64,000 nt of DNA from an uncultured Flavobacteriaceae bacterium. Its GTDB lineage: Bacteria > Bacteroidota > Bacteroidia > Flavobacteriales > Flavobacteriaceae. Both the position numbers and the translations under genes were made by a program. The notes under the pieces are model-generated. The model did not search any database and was not told the origin of the DNA. It saw only the letters and a list, made by a program, of their open reading frames with translations. Shown here piece by piece: positions 17,328 through 26,059 of this stretch. Each line of letters begins with the position of its first letter. Position 1 is the stretch's first letter. The stretch covers positions 1-64,000 of the forward strand of contig CANLRK010000002.1 of the NCBI GenBank assembly GCA_947493535.1, written 5' to 3'.

Positions 17328-18627
17328 TTTGAGGTCTGAATCACATTTGCCAAAATCAGTACTATACACATTTGTAGTAATTAGTTTTATGGCTTTAGGT
17401 TTTGTTATAAAAACAGGACCATTAGTTTATGCCGATACCCGAGCATATTTTGGTATGTGGCCTTATGTTTCGGCAGGTTACCCTTTTTTTTTAAGAAGTT
17501 TGCATTACTTTTTTGGGAGTAATTATACTCTTGCAGCTGTCGTTATACAATACATACTAGTGTTAACATCAATATTTTGTTTTTTAAAGTTTTTCTTAAT
17601 AAGGTTTTCTTTTAAAAAATATCAGTTACTATTGTTATTAGTATTATTATGTTATCCAGTTTTTGATAATAATGTGTTAGCAATAACCAATGTTACTACG
17701 GAAGGAGTTTGTTATGCATTATTTTTACAAATAATACATGTATGTTATGTATTGTTTGTACTTAGGAAGTTAAAGTATTACCCGTTATTATTGATTTTAA
17801 CAGTACTTCTGATAACAATTCGAGGGCAATTTGTTTTTTTAACACCACTCTTTTTACTTATAGAAACATTACTGCTCTATAAAGAAAAAAAGTTTTCACC
17901 TAAAATAGTTGTATGTATTATACTTATTCCTGTGTGTACATTTGCAATAGATAATGTATACCATAAAGTAATTCAAAAACAATATTTTTCAACTCCTTTT
18001 ACTTGGACAGCTTTAGCGTCTGCAGTAATGTTTGTTTCTGATGAAGCTGATGAACAATACCTAACAACAACCGAACAAAAAGAGGTTTTTAATACAATTC
18101 ATAAGCATTTTAGGCAAAAAGGAATAGGTTATAAAGATCATAAGTATCACGAAGAACCTATTGATTATAATTACTATTTTTTTCACTATGAATTTCCTAC
18201 TATATGCAATCAAACTGTGCAACGAGAGGTGGTTAAGTATTACGAGGCAAAAGAGATTCCTACTATACAGTCGTACTTAGAGGCGGAACGAATTAATAAG
18301 CAATTGTTTTTACATTTACTTCCTGTAAATTTTTCTAAATGGTTTTCGTTGGTGTTTCAGAGCTTTAAAACAGGATTAGGAGGTGTTTTTATAGCTTTAA
18401 TCTATGGGGTGTTAATTATTCTTTTCGTGTACTCATTTATAAATACAGCTAATAAACAGCTATTATTTTATGCTTTTTTATTGCTGCTAATACTAATGAA
18501 TAGAGTAGTAGTAAGCATTTCTGTACACGGTTTAACACGTTACTTTTTTTATACAAGTTGGGTGCCTTTATTACTTGTTTTTATAGGAGTAAATCTTTTT
18601 GAAAAGAAGAAACCACAAATTATGTAG
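17299..18627 (+). CDS. polytopic membrane protein, possible GT-C glycosyltransferase
   Basis: A 442-residue protein with about 10-11 hydrophobic segments. A YADTRAYF motif lies in the first extracytoplasmic loop, where GT-C enzymes keep an acidic catalytic residue, and a large soluble loop spans about residues 235-345. No named family is certain. ATG 17299 overlaps the DUF2304 gene by 29 bp; TTG 17329, one base after the DUF2304 stop, is a plausible alternative that would drop ten residues. By context it may transfer the polyprenyl-phosphate sugar from the upstream GT2. Its 3' end overlaps ftsE by 8 bp. Confidence 0.65.
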   Translation: MNFQRTIKHSLRSESHLPKSVLYTFVVISFMALGFVIKTGPLVYADTRAYFGMWPYVSAGYPFFLRSLHYFFGSNYTLAAVVIQYILVLTSIFCFLKFFLIRFSFKKYQLLLLLVLLCYPVFDNNVLAITNVTTEGVCYALFLQIIHVCYVLFVLRKLKYYPLLLILTVLLITIRGQFVFLTPLFLLIETLLLYKEKKFSPKIVVCIILIPVCTFAIDNVYHKVIQKQYFSTPFTWTALASAVMFVSDEADEQYLTTTEQKEVFNTIHKHFRQKGIGYKDHKYHEEPIDYNYYFFHYEFPTICNQTVQREVVKYYEAKEIPTIQSYLEAERINKQLFLHLLPVNFSKWFSLVFQSFKTGLGGVFIALIYGVLIILFVYSFINTANKQLLFYAFLLLLILMNRVVVSISVHGLTRYFFYTSWVPLLLVFIGVNLFEKKKPQIM

Positions 18628-19306
18628 TTTTTTTCTGTACTACTTCAAACAATTTATTGTCTTGTAATTTTAATGTTTTAGAAGGATACTTTAGTATTAA
18701 AGCATAATCATGAGTTGCCATCAGAATTGTGTTACCATTATTGTTGATTTCTCGTAAAATAGCCATTACCTCTATACTTGTTTGAGGGTCTAGGTTACCT
18801 GTAGGTTCATCTGCAATAATAAGTTCTGGGTCATTTAATAAAGCTCTTGCTATGGCAATACGCTGTTGCTCTCCTCCTGAAATTTGATGTGGATATTTAA
18901 ATCCTTTAGTTTCCATCCCTACTTTAGTTAGAACTTGAGTTATTTTCTCTTCCATTTTAGTTTTGTCTTTCCAACCAGTAGCCTTTAAAACAAAAAGTAA
19001 ATTATCATGAATAGTTCTGTCACTCAATAATTTGAAATCTTGAAAAACAACGCCTAGTTTTCGGCGCAAAAACGGAATTTCCTTTTCTTTAAGCATAGCT
19101 AAATCATAACCTACTATAGAGCCTTGCCCTTTTTGTAAGGGTAAATCGGCGTATAAGGTTTTCATAAAGCTACTTTTACCTGATCCAGTTTTACCTATTA
19201 AATAAATAAACTCTCCTTTATTAATTTCTAAGTTAATATTAGAAAGGACTAAATTGTCTTTTTGAAAAATGGAAACGTCTTTTAACGCTAAAACTGTATT
19301 TGGCAT
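18620..19306 (-). CDS. ftsE: cell division ABC ATPase FtsE
   Basis: A 228-residue ABC ATPase. Walker A is GKTGSGKSS (38-46), the Q-loop VVFQDFKLL, signature [14 protein letters not shown] (from 143) and Walker [14 protein letters not shown] with the catalytic Glu167. With FtsX it normally links septal peptidoglycan hydrolysis to division. The [16 protein letters not shown] stretch is characteristic of FtsE rather than general lipoprotein exporters. No ftsX lies beside it in this window, as the flanking genes are the GT-C-like protein (convergent) and a TPR gene (divergent). Confidence 0.88.
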   Translation of the reverse strand: MPNTVLALKDVSIFQKDNLVLSNINLEINKGEFIYLIGKTGSGKSSFMKTLYADLPLQKGQGSIVGYDLAMLKEKEIPFLRRKLGVVFQDFKLLSDRTIHDNLLFVLKATGWKDKTKMEEKITQVLTKVGMETKGFKYPHQISGGEQQRIAIARALLNDPELIIADEPTGNLDPQTSIEVMAILREINNNGNTILMATHDYALILKYPSKTLKLQDNKLFEVVQKKTT

Positions 19307-19523
19307 AAAGAAAATAATTATAGTGGTAAATGTAATAACTAAAACTTACATGATAAAGTATAGCCATGAAGTTTTTTAGTCAGACTCTTAAACAATTTAG
19401 GGTAATGGTTAATAAACATTTAATAACTCTACATAATTATCCTGAATTTTGTTCGTTATTCAATAAGGCATATTGTAATTTTATACTGCAATTTGTGGCA
19501 TAATTAATAGATAGATAATTATT

Positions 19524-22500
19524 ATGAGAAAACTATGTATACTCAAAGTAGTAGTACTCTTATTGTTGTTTCGAGCAGCTGTAGCGCAGCAAACAAAAAT
19601 ATACACACATGAAAACGTAACATACTTAAAGGCATTGTCATTGTACAAGTCAGAACAATATGTCGCTTCACAAGTGTTGTTTCAGCAAATTAAAAATAAA
19701 ACTACGGATGAACAAGTAAAAGGTGATTGCGCCTATTACATTGCTAATTGTGCAGTGCGTTTAAACCAGCAAAATGCTGATGTTTTAATTGAGCAATTTG
19801 TAAAAGATTATCCAACGAGCATAAAAAGAAATGCCGCTTTTAATGAAGTAGGTAATTATTATTTCCGAAATAGTAAATATGCTTATGCTTTGAAATGGTT
19901 TAGCAAAGTATCTGAAAGTGATTTGGATAAAAAAGAAAAGGATGCATTTTATTTTCGCAAAGCGTATGCATTATTTCATACAGACCAAAAGGAGACTTCA
20001 AAAAAGTATTTCAACAAAATAGAAACTTCAGAGAAATACGGTGCTCAAGCAAAATATTATTTAGGCTTTATCGCTTATCAAGGAGATGATTATAATGAGG
20101 CGTCATCTTATTTTGAACAAGTAAAAGATCAGGAGAAGTACCAGGAAAAAATGGCTTATTTTCAAGCCGACATGAATTTTAAGCTAGGTAATTTTGATAA
20201 GGCTATAGATTTAGCTTCACAACGTATGCCTTTGGTGCAAGAGGAAGAAGAACGTTCGCAGCTTAATAAAATTATAGGGGAAAGTTATTTTAATTTAAAT
20301 GAGTATGACAAAGCACTTTCTTACTTGAAAGAATATAAAGGAGTAAAAGGAAAATGGACTAATACAGACCATTATCAATTAGGTTATGTATACTATAAAC
20401 GTAACGAATTTCAAGCGGCAATATCAGAATTCAATAAAATAATTGATGGTCAAAACTCCGTTGCTCAAAACGCGTATTATCACTTAGCGGAATGTTATTT
20501 GAAAACTACTAAAAAGCAAGAAGCACTTAACGCTTTTAAGAATGCATCAGAAATGGACTTTGATACAAAAATTAAGGAAGATGCTTCTTTAAATTATGCA
20601 AAATTGAGTTATGAAATTGGAAATCCATACCAATCTGTGCCAGAAGTTTTGGCATTATATTTAAAAGAGTATCCAAAATCAACTGAAAAGGAAACTATTG
20701 AACAATTACTTATAGATTCTTATATAACCTCTAAAAACTATAAAGAAGCCTTAGAGTTATTAGAAAAGAAAAGCGGATTTACGTACAAAGAAGCGTTACA
20801 AAAAGTGGCTTTTTATAGAGCAATCGAATTATTTAATGATGGTTTATATACAAATGCTTTAGCACATTTAAATAAGTCGTTAGAGCAGCCTATAACCCCA
20901 AAGTTTACAGCTAGAGCACAGTATTGGAAAGCAGAGTGTAATTATTTATTAGATAACTATGAAGAGGCCGTTTTAGGATATAAACAGTTTTCGCAACAAG
21001 ATAGTATAACAAAATATACAGAAGCAAGAAATTTAACCTACCAATTAGGGTATGCGTATTTTAAGCAAAAAGAATATCAGTTAGCTATAAATTATTTTAA
21101 GGAAGCTATACAGGTATTGAATGCGGATGCAGAGCGGTTAAATGATTCTTATTTGCGCTTGGGTGATAGCTATTTTGTGACTTTAGATTACTGGAAAGCC
21201 ATGGAAGCATATAATGAAGCAAAAAAAATGAATGGCATTGATGCTGATTATGCTCATTTCCAAAAGGCAATTTCTTATGGTTTTGTGGCAAAACCTAACC
21301 AAAAAATTGATGATTTAAAATTGTTTTTGCAAGATTATCCAAGCTCACAATATATTGATGATGCACTTTTCGAATTAGGAAATACGTATGTATTGGTAAA
21401 TAAAACACAAGAAGCTTTAAAAGTTTATGATGAATTAAATTATAAACACCCTAAAAGTTCATACGTTTCTAAATCAATGCTTAAGCAAGGTTTGGTACAC
21501 TATAATAATGATTCAAATGAACAAGCACTTAATAAGTTTAGGCAAGTAGCGCAAAACTATCCAGGTTCTGATGAAGCTAATCAAGCAGTAGCCACTGCGC
21601 GTTTAATTTATGTAGATTTAAATAGAGTAGATGAATATGTAGCTTGGGTAAAAACATTGTCATTTGTAGAGGTTTCTAATGCAGATCTTGATAATACAAC
21701 ATATGAAGCTGCAGAAAAACAGTTTTTACAGAATAATACTGATAAAGCTATTGAAAGTTTTGAGAATTATTTACAACAATTTCCCGACGGGTTGCATGCT
21801 ACACAAGCCAATTTTTATTTAGGACAGTTGTATTATAAAACAGATAATAAAGTAAAAGCCATAGCGCCATATACCTATGTAATTTCTAAAGAAAGAACTG
21901 AATTTACAGAACAGGCTTTAGTGCGCTTATCACAAGTATATTTAGAGCAGGCTAATTGGGAAAAAGCACTATCAGTATTAATACGTTTAGAAACAGAGGC
22001 AGATTTTCCTCAGAATATAATTTTTGCACAATCCAATATTATGAAAGCTAACTATCAATTGCAGAATTATGCCAACGCAGTATTGTATGCAGAAAAGGTA
22101 ATAGCAAATCCTAAAATAGAAGATGCAGTAAAAAGTGATGCTCAGTTAATTATAGCTCGATCTGCAATTAAAACGGGAGATGAAGATAAAGCAAAGGCAG
22201 CTTATGCCGAAGTACAAAAAATAGCCAAAGGTGCTACAGCTGCAGAAGCATTGTTTTATGAAGCTTATTTTATTAACCAAGAAAAAGAATATGCTGCATC
22301 AAATAAAAAAATACAGGAGCTTACTAAAAACTACTCAGGCTATAAGTATTATGCGGCCAAAGGATTAGTGCTTATGGCAAATAACTTTTACGAACTAGAT
22401 GACTCGTATCAGGCAACCTATATTTTAGAAAAAGTTATTGAAAACTTCTCGCAGTACGATGATGTAGTTCAAGAAGCGCAAGAAGAGCTTGCACGTATAA

Positions 22501-22571
22501 AAACAGAAGAAGCTAAACGAAATTCATCAATTAATATAACTCCAGTTGAAACAGAAGATGATGAAAACTAA
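19524..22571 (+). CDS. large exported TPR protein
   Basis: A 1015-residue protein with a signal peptide (MRKLCILKVVVLLLLFRAAVAQ). Almost all of the mature sequence is TPR-like helical pairs (EQYVASQVLFQQIKN, DYNEASSYFEQVKDQ, EYQLAINYFKEAIQV, NFYELDDSYQATYILEKVIE), so it is a long solenoid scaffold in the periplasm or on the outer membrane. The acidic tail ends VETEDDEN. The outer-membrane beta-barrel gene begins about 30 bp after its stop, so the two proteins are probably partners. Nothing enzymatic is seen. A similar gene pair is common in flavobacteria but, to my knowledge, uncharacterised. Confidence 0.88.
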   Translation: MRKLCILKVVVLLLLFRAAVAQQTKIYTHENVTYLKALSLYKSEQYVASQVLFQQIKNKTTDEQVKGDCAYYIANCAVRLNQQNADVLIEQFVKDYPTSIKRNAAFNEVGNYYFRNSKYAYALKWFSKVSESDLDKKEKDAFYFRKAYALFHTDQKETSKKYFNKIETSEKYGAQAKYYLGFIAYQGDDYNEASSYFEQVKDQEKYQEKMAYFQADMNFKLGNFDKAIDLASQRMPLVQEEEERSQLNKIIGESYFNLNEYDKALSYLKEYKGVKGKWTNTDHYQLGYVYYKRNEFQAAISEFNKIIDGQNSVAQNAYYHLAECYLKTTKKQEALNAFKNASEMDFDTKIKEDASLNYAKLSYEIGNPYQSVPEVLALYLKEYPKSTEKETIEQLLIDSYITSKNYKEALELLEKKSGFTYKEALQKVAFYRAIELFNDGLYTNALAHLNKSLEQPITPKFTARAQYWKAECNYLLDNYEEAVLGYKQFSQQDSITKYTEARNLTYQLGYAYFKQKEYQLAINYFKEAIQVLNADAERLNDSYLRLGDSYFVTLDYWKAMEAYNEAKKMNGIDADYAHFQKAISYGFVAKPNQKIDDLKLFLQDYPSSQYIDDALFELGNTYVLVNKTQEALKVYDELNYKHPKSSYVSKSMLKQGLVHYNNDSNEQALNKFRQVAQNYPGSDEANQAVATARLIYVDLNRVDEYVAWVKTLSFVEVSNADLDNTTYEAAEKQFLQNNTDKAIESFENYLQQFPDGLHATQANFYLGQLYYKTDNKVKAIAPYTYVISKERTEFTEQALVRLSQVYLEQANWEKALSVLIRLETEADFPQNIIFAQSNIMKANYQLQNYANAVLYAEKVIANPKIEDAVKSDAQLIIARSAIKTGDEDKAKAAYAEVQKIAKGATAAEALFYEAYFINQEKEYAASNKKIQELTKNYSGYKYYAAKGLVLMANNFYELDDSYQATYILEKVIENFSQYDDVVQEAQEELARIKTEEAKRNSSINITPVETEDDEN

Positions 22572-22599
22572 TTTGCAAAACATAAGAAAACTACGAGTA

Positions 22600-24309
22600 A
22601 TGATTAAAAATAGTTTGTTTATAATAGTATTATTATCATCTGTACAACTAACTTTTGCTCAAGAAGATGATGAAAACATAGGAACCGAGGTAATTAATGT
22701 TGTAAAGCCATATACGCCAACTGTTTCTGATGCATTTAAAATTAAAGAAATACCGCAGGTAGAAGACGAAGAAGAATTAGAAAAAAAGGAAGTAGAATAT
22801 ACTATTTTTTCTATTCCTGTAGCCTCAACATTCACGCCTTCTAAAGGAAAAGCGGCTGTAGTTGAAAAACAAGCCCCAAAGCGAATATTTAACAACTATG
22901 CATCTTTAGCTATTGGTAATTACTTAAATGTTTTGGCCGAATTATATGCTACCATACCAATAACTAATACAGATAACTTTACGGTGGGCTTAAATCATCA
23001 TTCTACACAAGGAGAAATAAAAGAAGTTCAATTAGATGATAAGTTTTATGATACAGGATTGAATTTGGTTTATGGTAAACGAAATTCTGACATATCATAT
23101 CAAATAGAAGGGATGTTTAAACACCAGGAATACAATTGGTACGGAACATCTTATGCATTAACTGATTTGCAACGTACAAATATAGATGCCTCTCATACCT
23201 TTTTTACGGCTGGTCTTGGTGCTAATGTAGAGGTTGAAAATTCCTTTTTTAAAGGAGGTAATATTGGTTATAAACGTTTTTGGGATACTTATGATGCATC
23301 AGAAAATAGAGTTTTACTTAACCCTAAATTCGAGTTTGATGTAGCAGATTTCCCTATTCATTTAAATGCTACACTTGATTATGTAGGGGGAGAATTTGGA
23401 ACGATAAATCCTACATATAAATATTCATATTTAAATACAGGTATACATCCAAGTTATCAATATTTACAAGATGATTTGGCTGTAAATATTGGATTGGAAT
23501 TAATGTTTAGTTTGGCTAGTGAGCAAGGAGAAACTGAGTTCCATGTTTTTCCAAAAATAAACGCTTCCTATAATTTAGTTGATGATACTGTGATAGCTTT
23601 TGGAGGTTTGCAAGGGGCTTTACAGCAAAACTCATATGAACAATTTGCACAACAAAATAAATATGTAGCACCATTATTAGGAATTGCCCCTACAGATAAT
23701 CAGTATGATATCTATTTAGGGTTAAGAGGAAAATTGTCAAATAAAGTTAATTATAGCATTAAAGGGCAGTACTTAAATGAGCAAGATAAAGCAATGTTTA
23801 TAATGAACCCTGTTAACGATGTTGATTTGGTAACAGAAAATTATGATAAAGCTAATACTTTTGGTGTACTGTATGATAATGTAAATACATTTCGGTTCTC
23901 TGCAATGTTAAGTGCAGATTTTTCAAAAAACTATACGGTAGGACTACAAGGTTCTTATGCAAGTTATGATACAGAAAATCTAGAAGAGGTGTATAATTTA
24001 CCACAATTAAAGGCGTCGTTATTTGGTGATTTTGTGTTTTCAGAAAAGTGGTATGGTGGATTAAACTTCTTTTATATAGGAGAGCGTAAAGATAGGTTAC
24101 AATCTACAACAGTATTAATCACTCCTTCTGAAGTTACACTAAAAGGATATTTTGATGCTAATGCACACGTAGGTTATATTGTAACGGATAGATTTACGGC
24201 TTTTTTAAAAGCAAATAATATAGCTAATCAAGATTATCAAGTGTGGCAAAGTTACCCAGTACAAGGAATTCAAATATTAGGTGGATTAACATATAAGTTT
24301 GACTTTTAA
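22600..24309 (+). CDS. TonB-receptor-like outer-membrane beta-barrel protein
   Basis: 569 residues from ATG 22600, which gives a compact signal peptide (MIKNSLFIIVLLSSVQLTFAQ). ATGs at 22558/22561 overlapping the TPR gene would add 13-14 residues and cannot be excluded. After an acidic linker (residues about 20-75) the protein alternates aromatic and polar residues in strand-like stretches and ends GGLTYKFDF, a classical outer-membrane beta-barrel terminus. There is no visible plug or CarboxypepD domain, so it is not a complete TonB-dependent receptor. Coupled to the TPR solenoid gene; possibly an outer-membrane pore or assembly factor. Confidence 0.8.
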   Translation: MIKNSLFIIVLLSSVQLTFAQEDDENIGTEVINVVKPYTPTVSDAFKIKEIPQVEDEEELEKKEVEYTIFSIPVASTFTPSKGKAAVVEKQAPKRIFNNYASLAIGNYLNVLAELYATIPITNTDNFTVGLNHHSTQGEIKEVQLDDKFYDTGLNLVYGKRNSDISYQIEGMFKHQEYNWYGTSYALTDLQRTNIDASHTFFTAGLGANVEVENSFFKGGNIGYKRFWDTYDASENRVLLNPKFEFDVADFPIHLNATLDYVGGEFGTINPTYKYSYLNTGIHPSYQYLQDDLAVNIGLELMFSLASEQGETEFHVFPKINASYNLVDDTVIAFGGLQGALQQNSYEQFAQQNKYVAPLLGIAPTDNQYDIYLGLRGKLSNKVNYSIKGQYLNEQDKAMFIMNPVNDVDLVTENYDKANTFGVLYDNVNTFRFSAMLSADFSKNYTVGLQGSYASYDTENLEEVYNLPQLKASLFGDFVFSEKWYGGLNFFYIGERKDRLQSTTVLITPSEVTLKGYFDANAHVGYIVTDRFTAFLKANNIANQDYQVWQSYPVQGIQILGGLTYKFDF

Positions 24310-24328
24310 TGATAATAGTAAGCAGTAC

Positions 24329-24361
24329 ACCTTCTTCTAAAAATTAGTTCTTAAAGAAGGT
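24329..24361 (+). terminator. weak terminator-like hairpin
   Basis: accttctt (24329-24336) can pair with aagaaggt (24354-24361) across a 17-nt loop, shortly after the beta-barrel gene. The following T-run is poor, so this is only a candidate. Confidence 0.35.
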
Positions 24362-24389
24362 TTATTGATAGATACTAGTAAAAAAAAAA

Positions 24390-24953
24390 TTATCGTTGCT
24401 TGATGCATGATATTTTCCAAGTCGGAAATACGATTTTTTCGTTTTTATCAACCCATTCACCAATCCAATTAAAACCTTTGGTTGAAATATTACTAAATGT
24501 AAGTCTGTAAAACCCATCAGTTCCATTGGGTGCCTTTTGTTCTTTGTATAATACAATTTTATTGCCATTGCGATTTCCTGTCCATGCAGGTAATTTTCTT
24601 GGAGTTGCTTTAGTGGTGTAATAAAAAACATTCCAAGTATTGTTTTTTACATCAAACTGCCTAATACTTCCAGAATGACTTCCATCAGCTTTAATTGTTT
24701 CGTCTTGTACAGCCATTCCATTCATAATATATTTAAATGTCCAAGTCATATCTATAGGTTCGGTCCAAGTTCCGTCTTGTTTTTTGCTTTCAGATTTACA
24801 GTTGCATGTACCTATGAGTTCTTGAAAATCAGCAACTTCTTTTGGTGCATTTGGGTTTAACTTTCCGAATGGAAATTCTTTTGTAGCAGAGTAGTCATTT
24901 TGAGAAAATAAACAGGTAGAAGTTAGAAAAAGGAATACGGTAAATAGTTTCAT
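24390..24953 (-). CDS. exported hypothetical protein, DUF1579-like
   Basis: 187 residues with a signal peptide (MKLFTVFLFLTSTCLFSQ). The body has FQELIGTCNCKSESKK, a YIMNGMAVQDE segment, FDVKNNTWNVFYYTT and GFYRLTFSNISTKGFNWIGEW. The order and the MNGMAVQDE motif resemble the DUF1579/lipocalin-like barrel family, which has no firm function. Cys52/Cys54-type CNC residues could form a disulfide. Family assignment is tentative; that it is a real secreted protein is likely from the signal peptide. Confidence 0.65.
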   Translation of the reverse strand: MKLFTVFLFLTSTCLFSQNDYSATKEFPFGKLNPNAPKEVADFQELIGTCNCKSESKKQDGTWTEPIDMTWTFKYIMNGMAVQDETIKADGSHSGSIRQFDVKNNTWNVFYYTTKATPRKLPAWTGNRNGNKIVLYKEQKAPNGTDGFYRLTFSNISTKGFNWIGEWVDKNEKIVFPTWKISCIKQR

Positions 24954-25029
24954 GTTGTTTTTTTAATTAAAAATAATATGAAACAAAGAGTTTGAAAATG
25001 AAATTAAGAATATATTAACATGTTAAAAA

Positions 25030-25305
25030 CTACTCCTCTCTAAAAGCGCTTGGTAAAATATTAGGAATAAATTTAATTAGTAAAGGGAGTAGTAAAGCTC
25101 CTCCTGGGAGCATAAAAACAGTAAAAGCAGGAATGCTTTTGCAAATGTCGAGCAGTTGTTCTTTTACCTTGTTTTTCTCTTCTTCAGTTAAAGATCTTGT
25201 AGCAGATTCCTTTAATAAAAAAAGGAGTTCTTTACTTTCTTCAATTTCTTGAAGTAAGCTGTTTTTATTCTTTTCTAATAAGTCAATAACTTCTTGACGT
25301 GTCAT
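25030..25305 (-). CDS. LETM1-like mini-protein
   Basis: A 91-residue protein. The first half is a charged helix (EVIDLLEKNKNSLLQEIEES, TEEEKNKVKEQLLD), and the second half is the hydrophobic FMLPGGALLLPLLIKFIP segment followed by PSAFREE. That segment matches the C-terminus of LETM1-related biofilm-associated proteins of flavobacteria, which are several hundred residues long; here only the membrane-proximal end is present. It may be a stand-alone inner-membrane protein or a remnant. The reading frame is intact with a good ATG. Confidence 0.7.
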   Translation of the reverse strand: MTRQEVIDLLEKNKNSLLQEIEESKELLFLLKESATRSLTEEEKNKVKEQLLDICKSIPAFTVFMLPGGALLLPLLIKFIPNILPSAFREE

Positions 25306-25362
25306 TATAGTAATGGTGGTTGGAAGTACAATGTACTGAATATTTTTGATTTTGAATAAAAT

Positions 25363-25396
25363 AAAAAGCGAATAGATTTTTTTCTATTCGCTTTTT
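25363..25396 (-). terminator. terminator after the exported protein gene
   Basis: A perfect 13-bp stem (aaaaagcgaatag / ctattcgcttttt) with an 8-nt loop lies 22 bp beyond the stop of the minus-strand gene at 25418. It should separate that gene from the LETM1-like gene. Confidence 0.88.
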
Positions 25397-25417
25397 TGAA
25401 TGAGATTCAAAGTGTTA

Positions 25418-26020
25418 CTAAAGGGCTTTTTTCTGAATATATTTAGCGAATATTTTAGCTGACTTTGCATAGCATTCTGATATTCTGTAACCAGAGTTAT
25501 AATCATAACCCATAGCTCCAGCACCTTGAACATCTTTATATGAACCTTTAAATAATATTTTATCAGGATTAGCTTTTGAGTAAACAGAAATAGTAACACT
25601 AATCTCTGCGTTATGCCTCATGATACCAACATTATAACCTGGGTAAATTTTTGTAGTATGTATATGCATTATATAGTCACTAGTATCATTGTCTGTTACT
25701 GTAACTTCGTTGTTTTTGAATCTTTTATTGAAAGATTCAATAAACTTAGGTTGATAACGTTCTTCTCTATCATTAAACCAATTTTTCTTAAATTCTTCAC
25801 CACTACCAGCTTCTTTCTTTTCTCTTTTTTCCATTTTATCTTTTAAAAACTCTGCTTCGTTTTTAAATTTTGGTATTTCTAAGTCTGAGTAGTCAAAAAC
25901 TAAACTATATTGGTTAATGTCCTTAAGGTTTTTAATATTACCTTCTTGAACTTTCATTTTTTGAGCATAGCTAAAAGAAGCTATAATAAGTAGAATAATA
26001 AGTGATACTTGTTTTTTCAT
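25418..26020 (-). CDS. exported hypothetical protein
   Basis: 200 residues from ATG 26020, chosen because it yields a signal peptide (MKKQVSLIILLIIASFSYAQ); the 12 residues upstream begin at a TTG. The mature part has a Lys/Glu-rich helix (about 50-75), a conserved-looking NWFNDREERYQPKF stretch and a beta-rich end (DYIMHIHTTKIYPGYNVG, EISVTISVYS, GAGAMGYDYNSGYRISE). I do not recognise a named family with certainty. It sits 40 bp downstream of dbpA on the same strand and is followed by a terminator. Confidence 0.65.
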   Translation of the reverse strand: MKKQVSLIILLIIASFSYAQKMKVQEGNIKNLKDINQYSLVFDYSDLEIPKFKNEAEFLKDKMEKREKKEAGSGEEFKKNWFNDREERYQPKFIESFNKRFKNNEVTVTDNDTSDYIMHIHTTKIYPGYNVGIMRHNAEISVTISVYSKANPDKILFKGSYKDVQGAGAMGYDYNSGYRISECYAKSAKIFAKYIQKKAL

Positions 26021-26059
26021 GTGATATTTTTTTATAAATATAGTTTTTTTCTTCAATTA

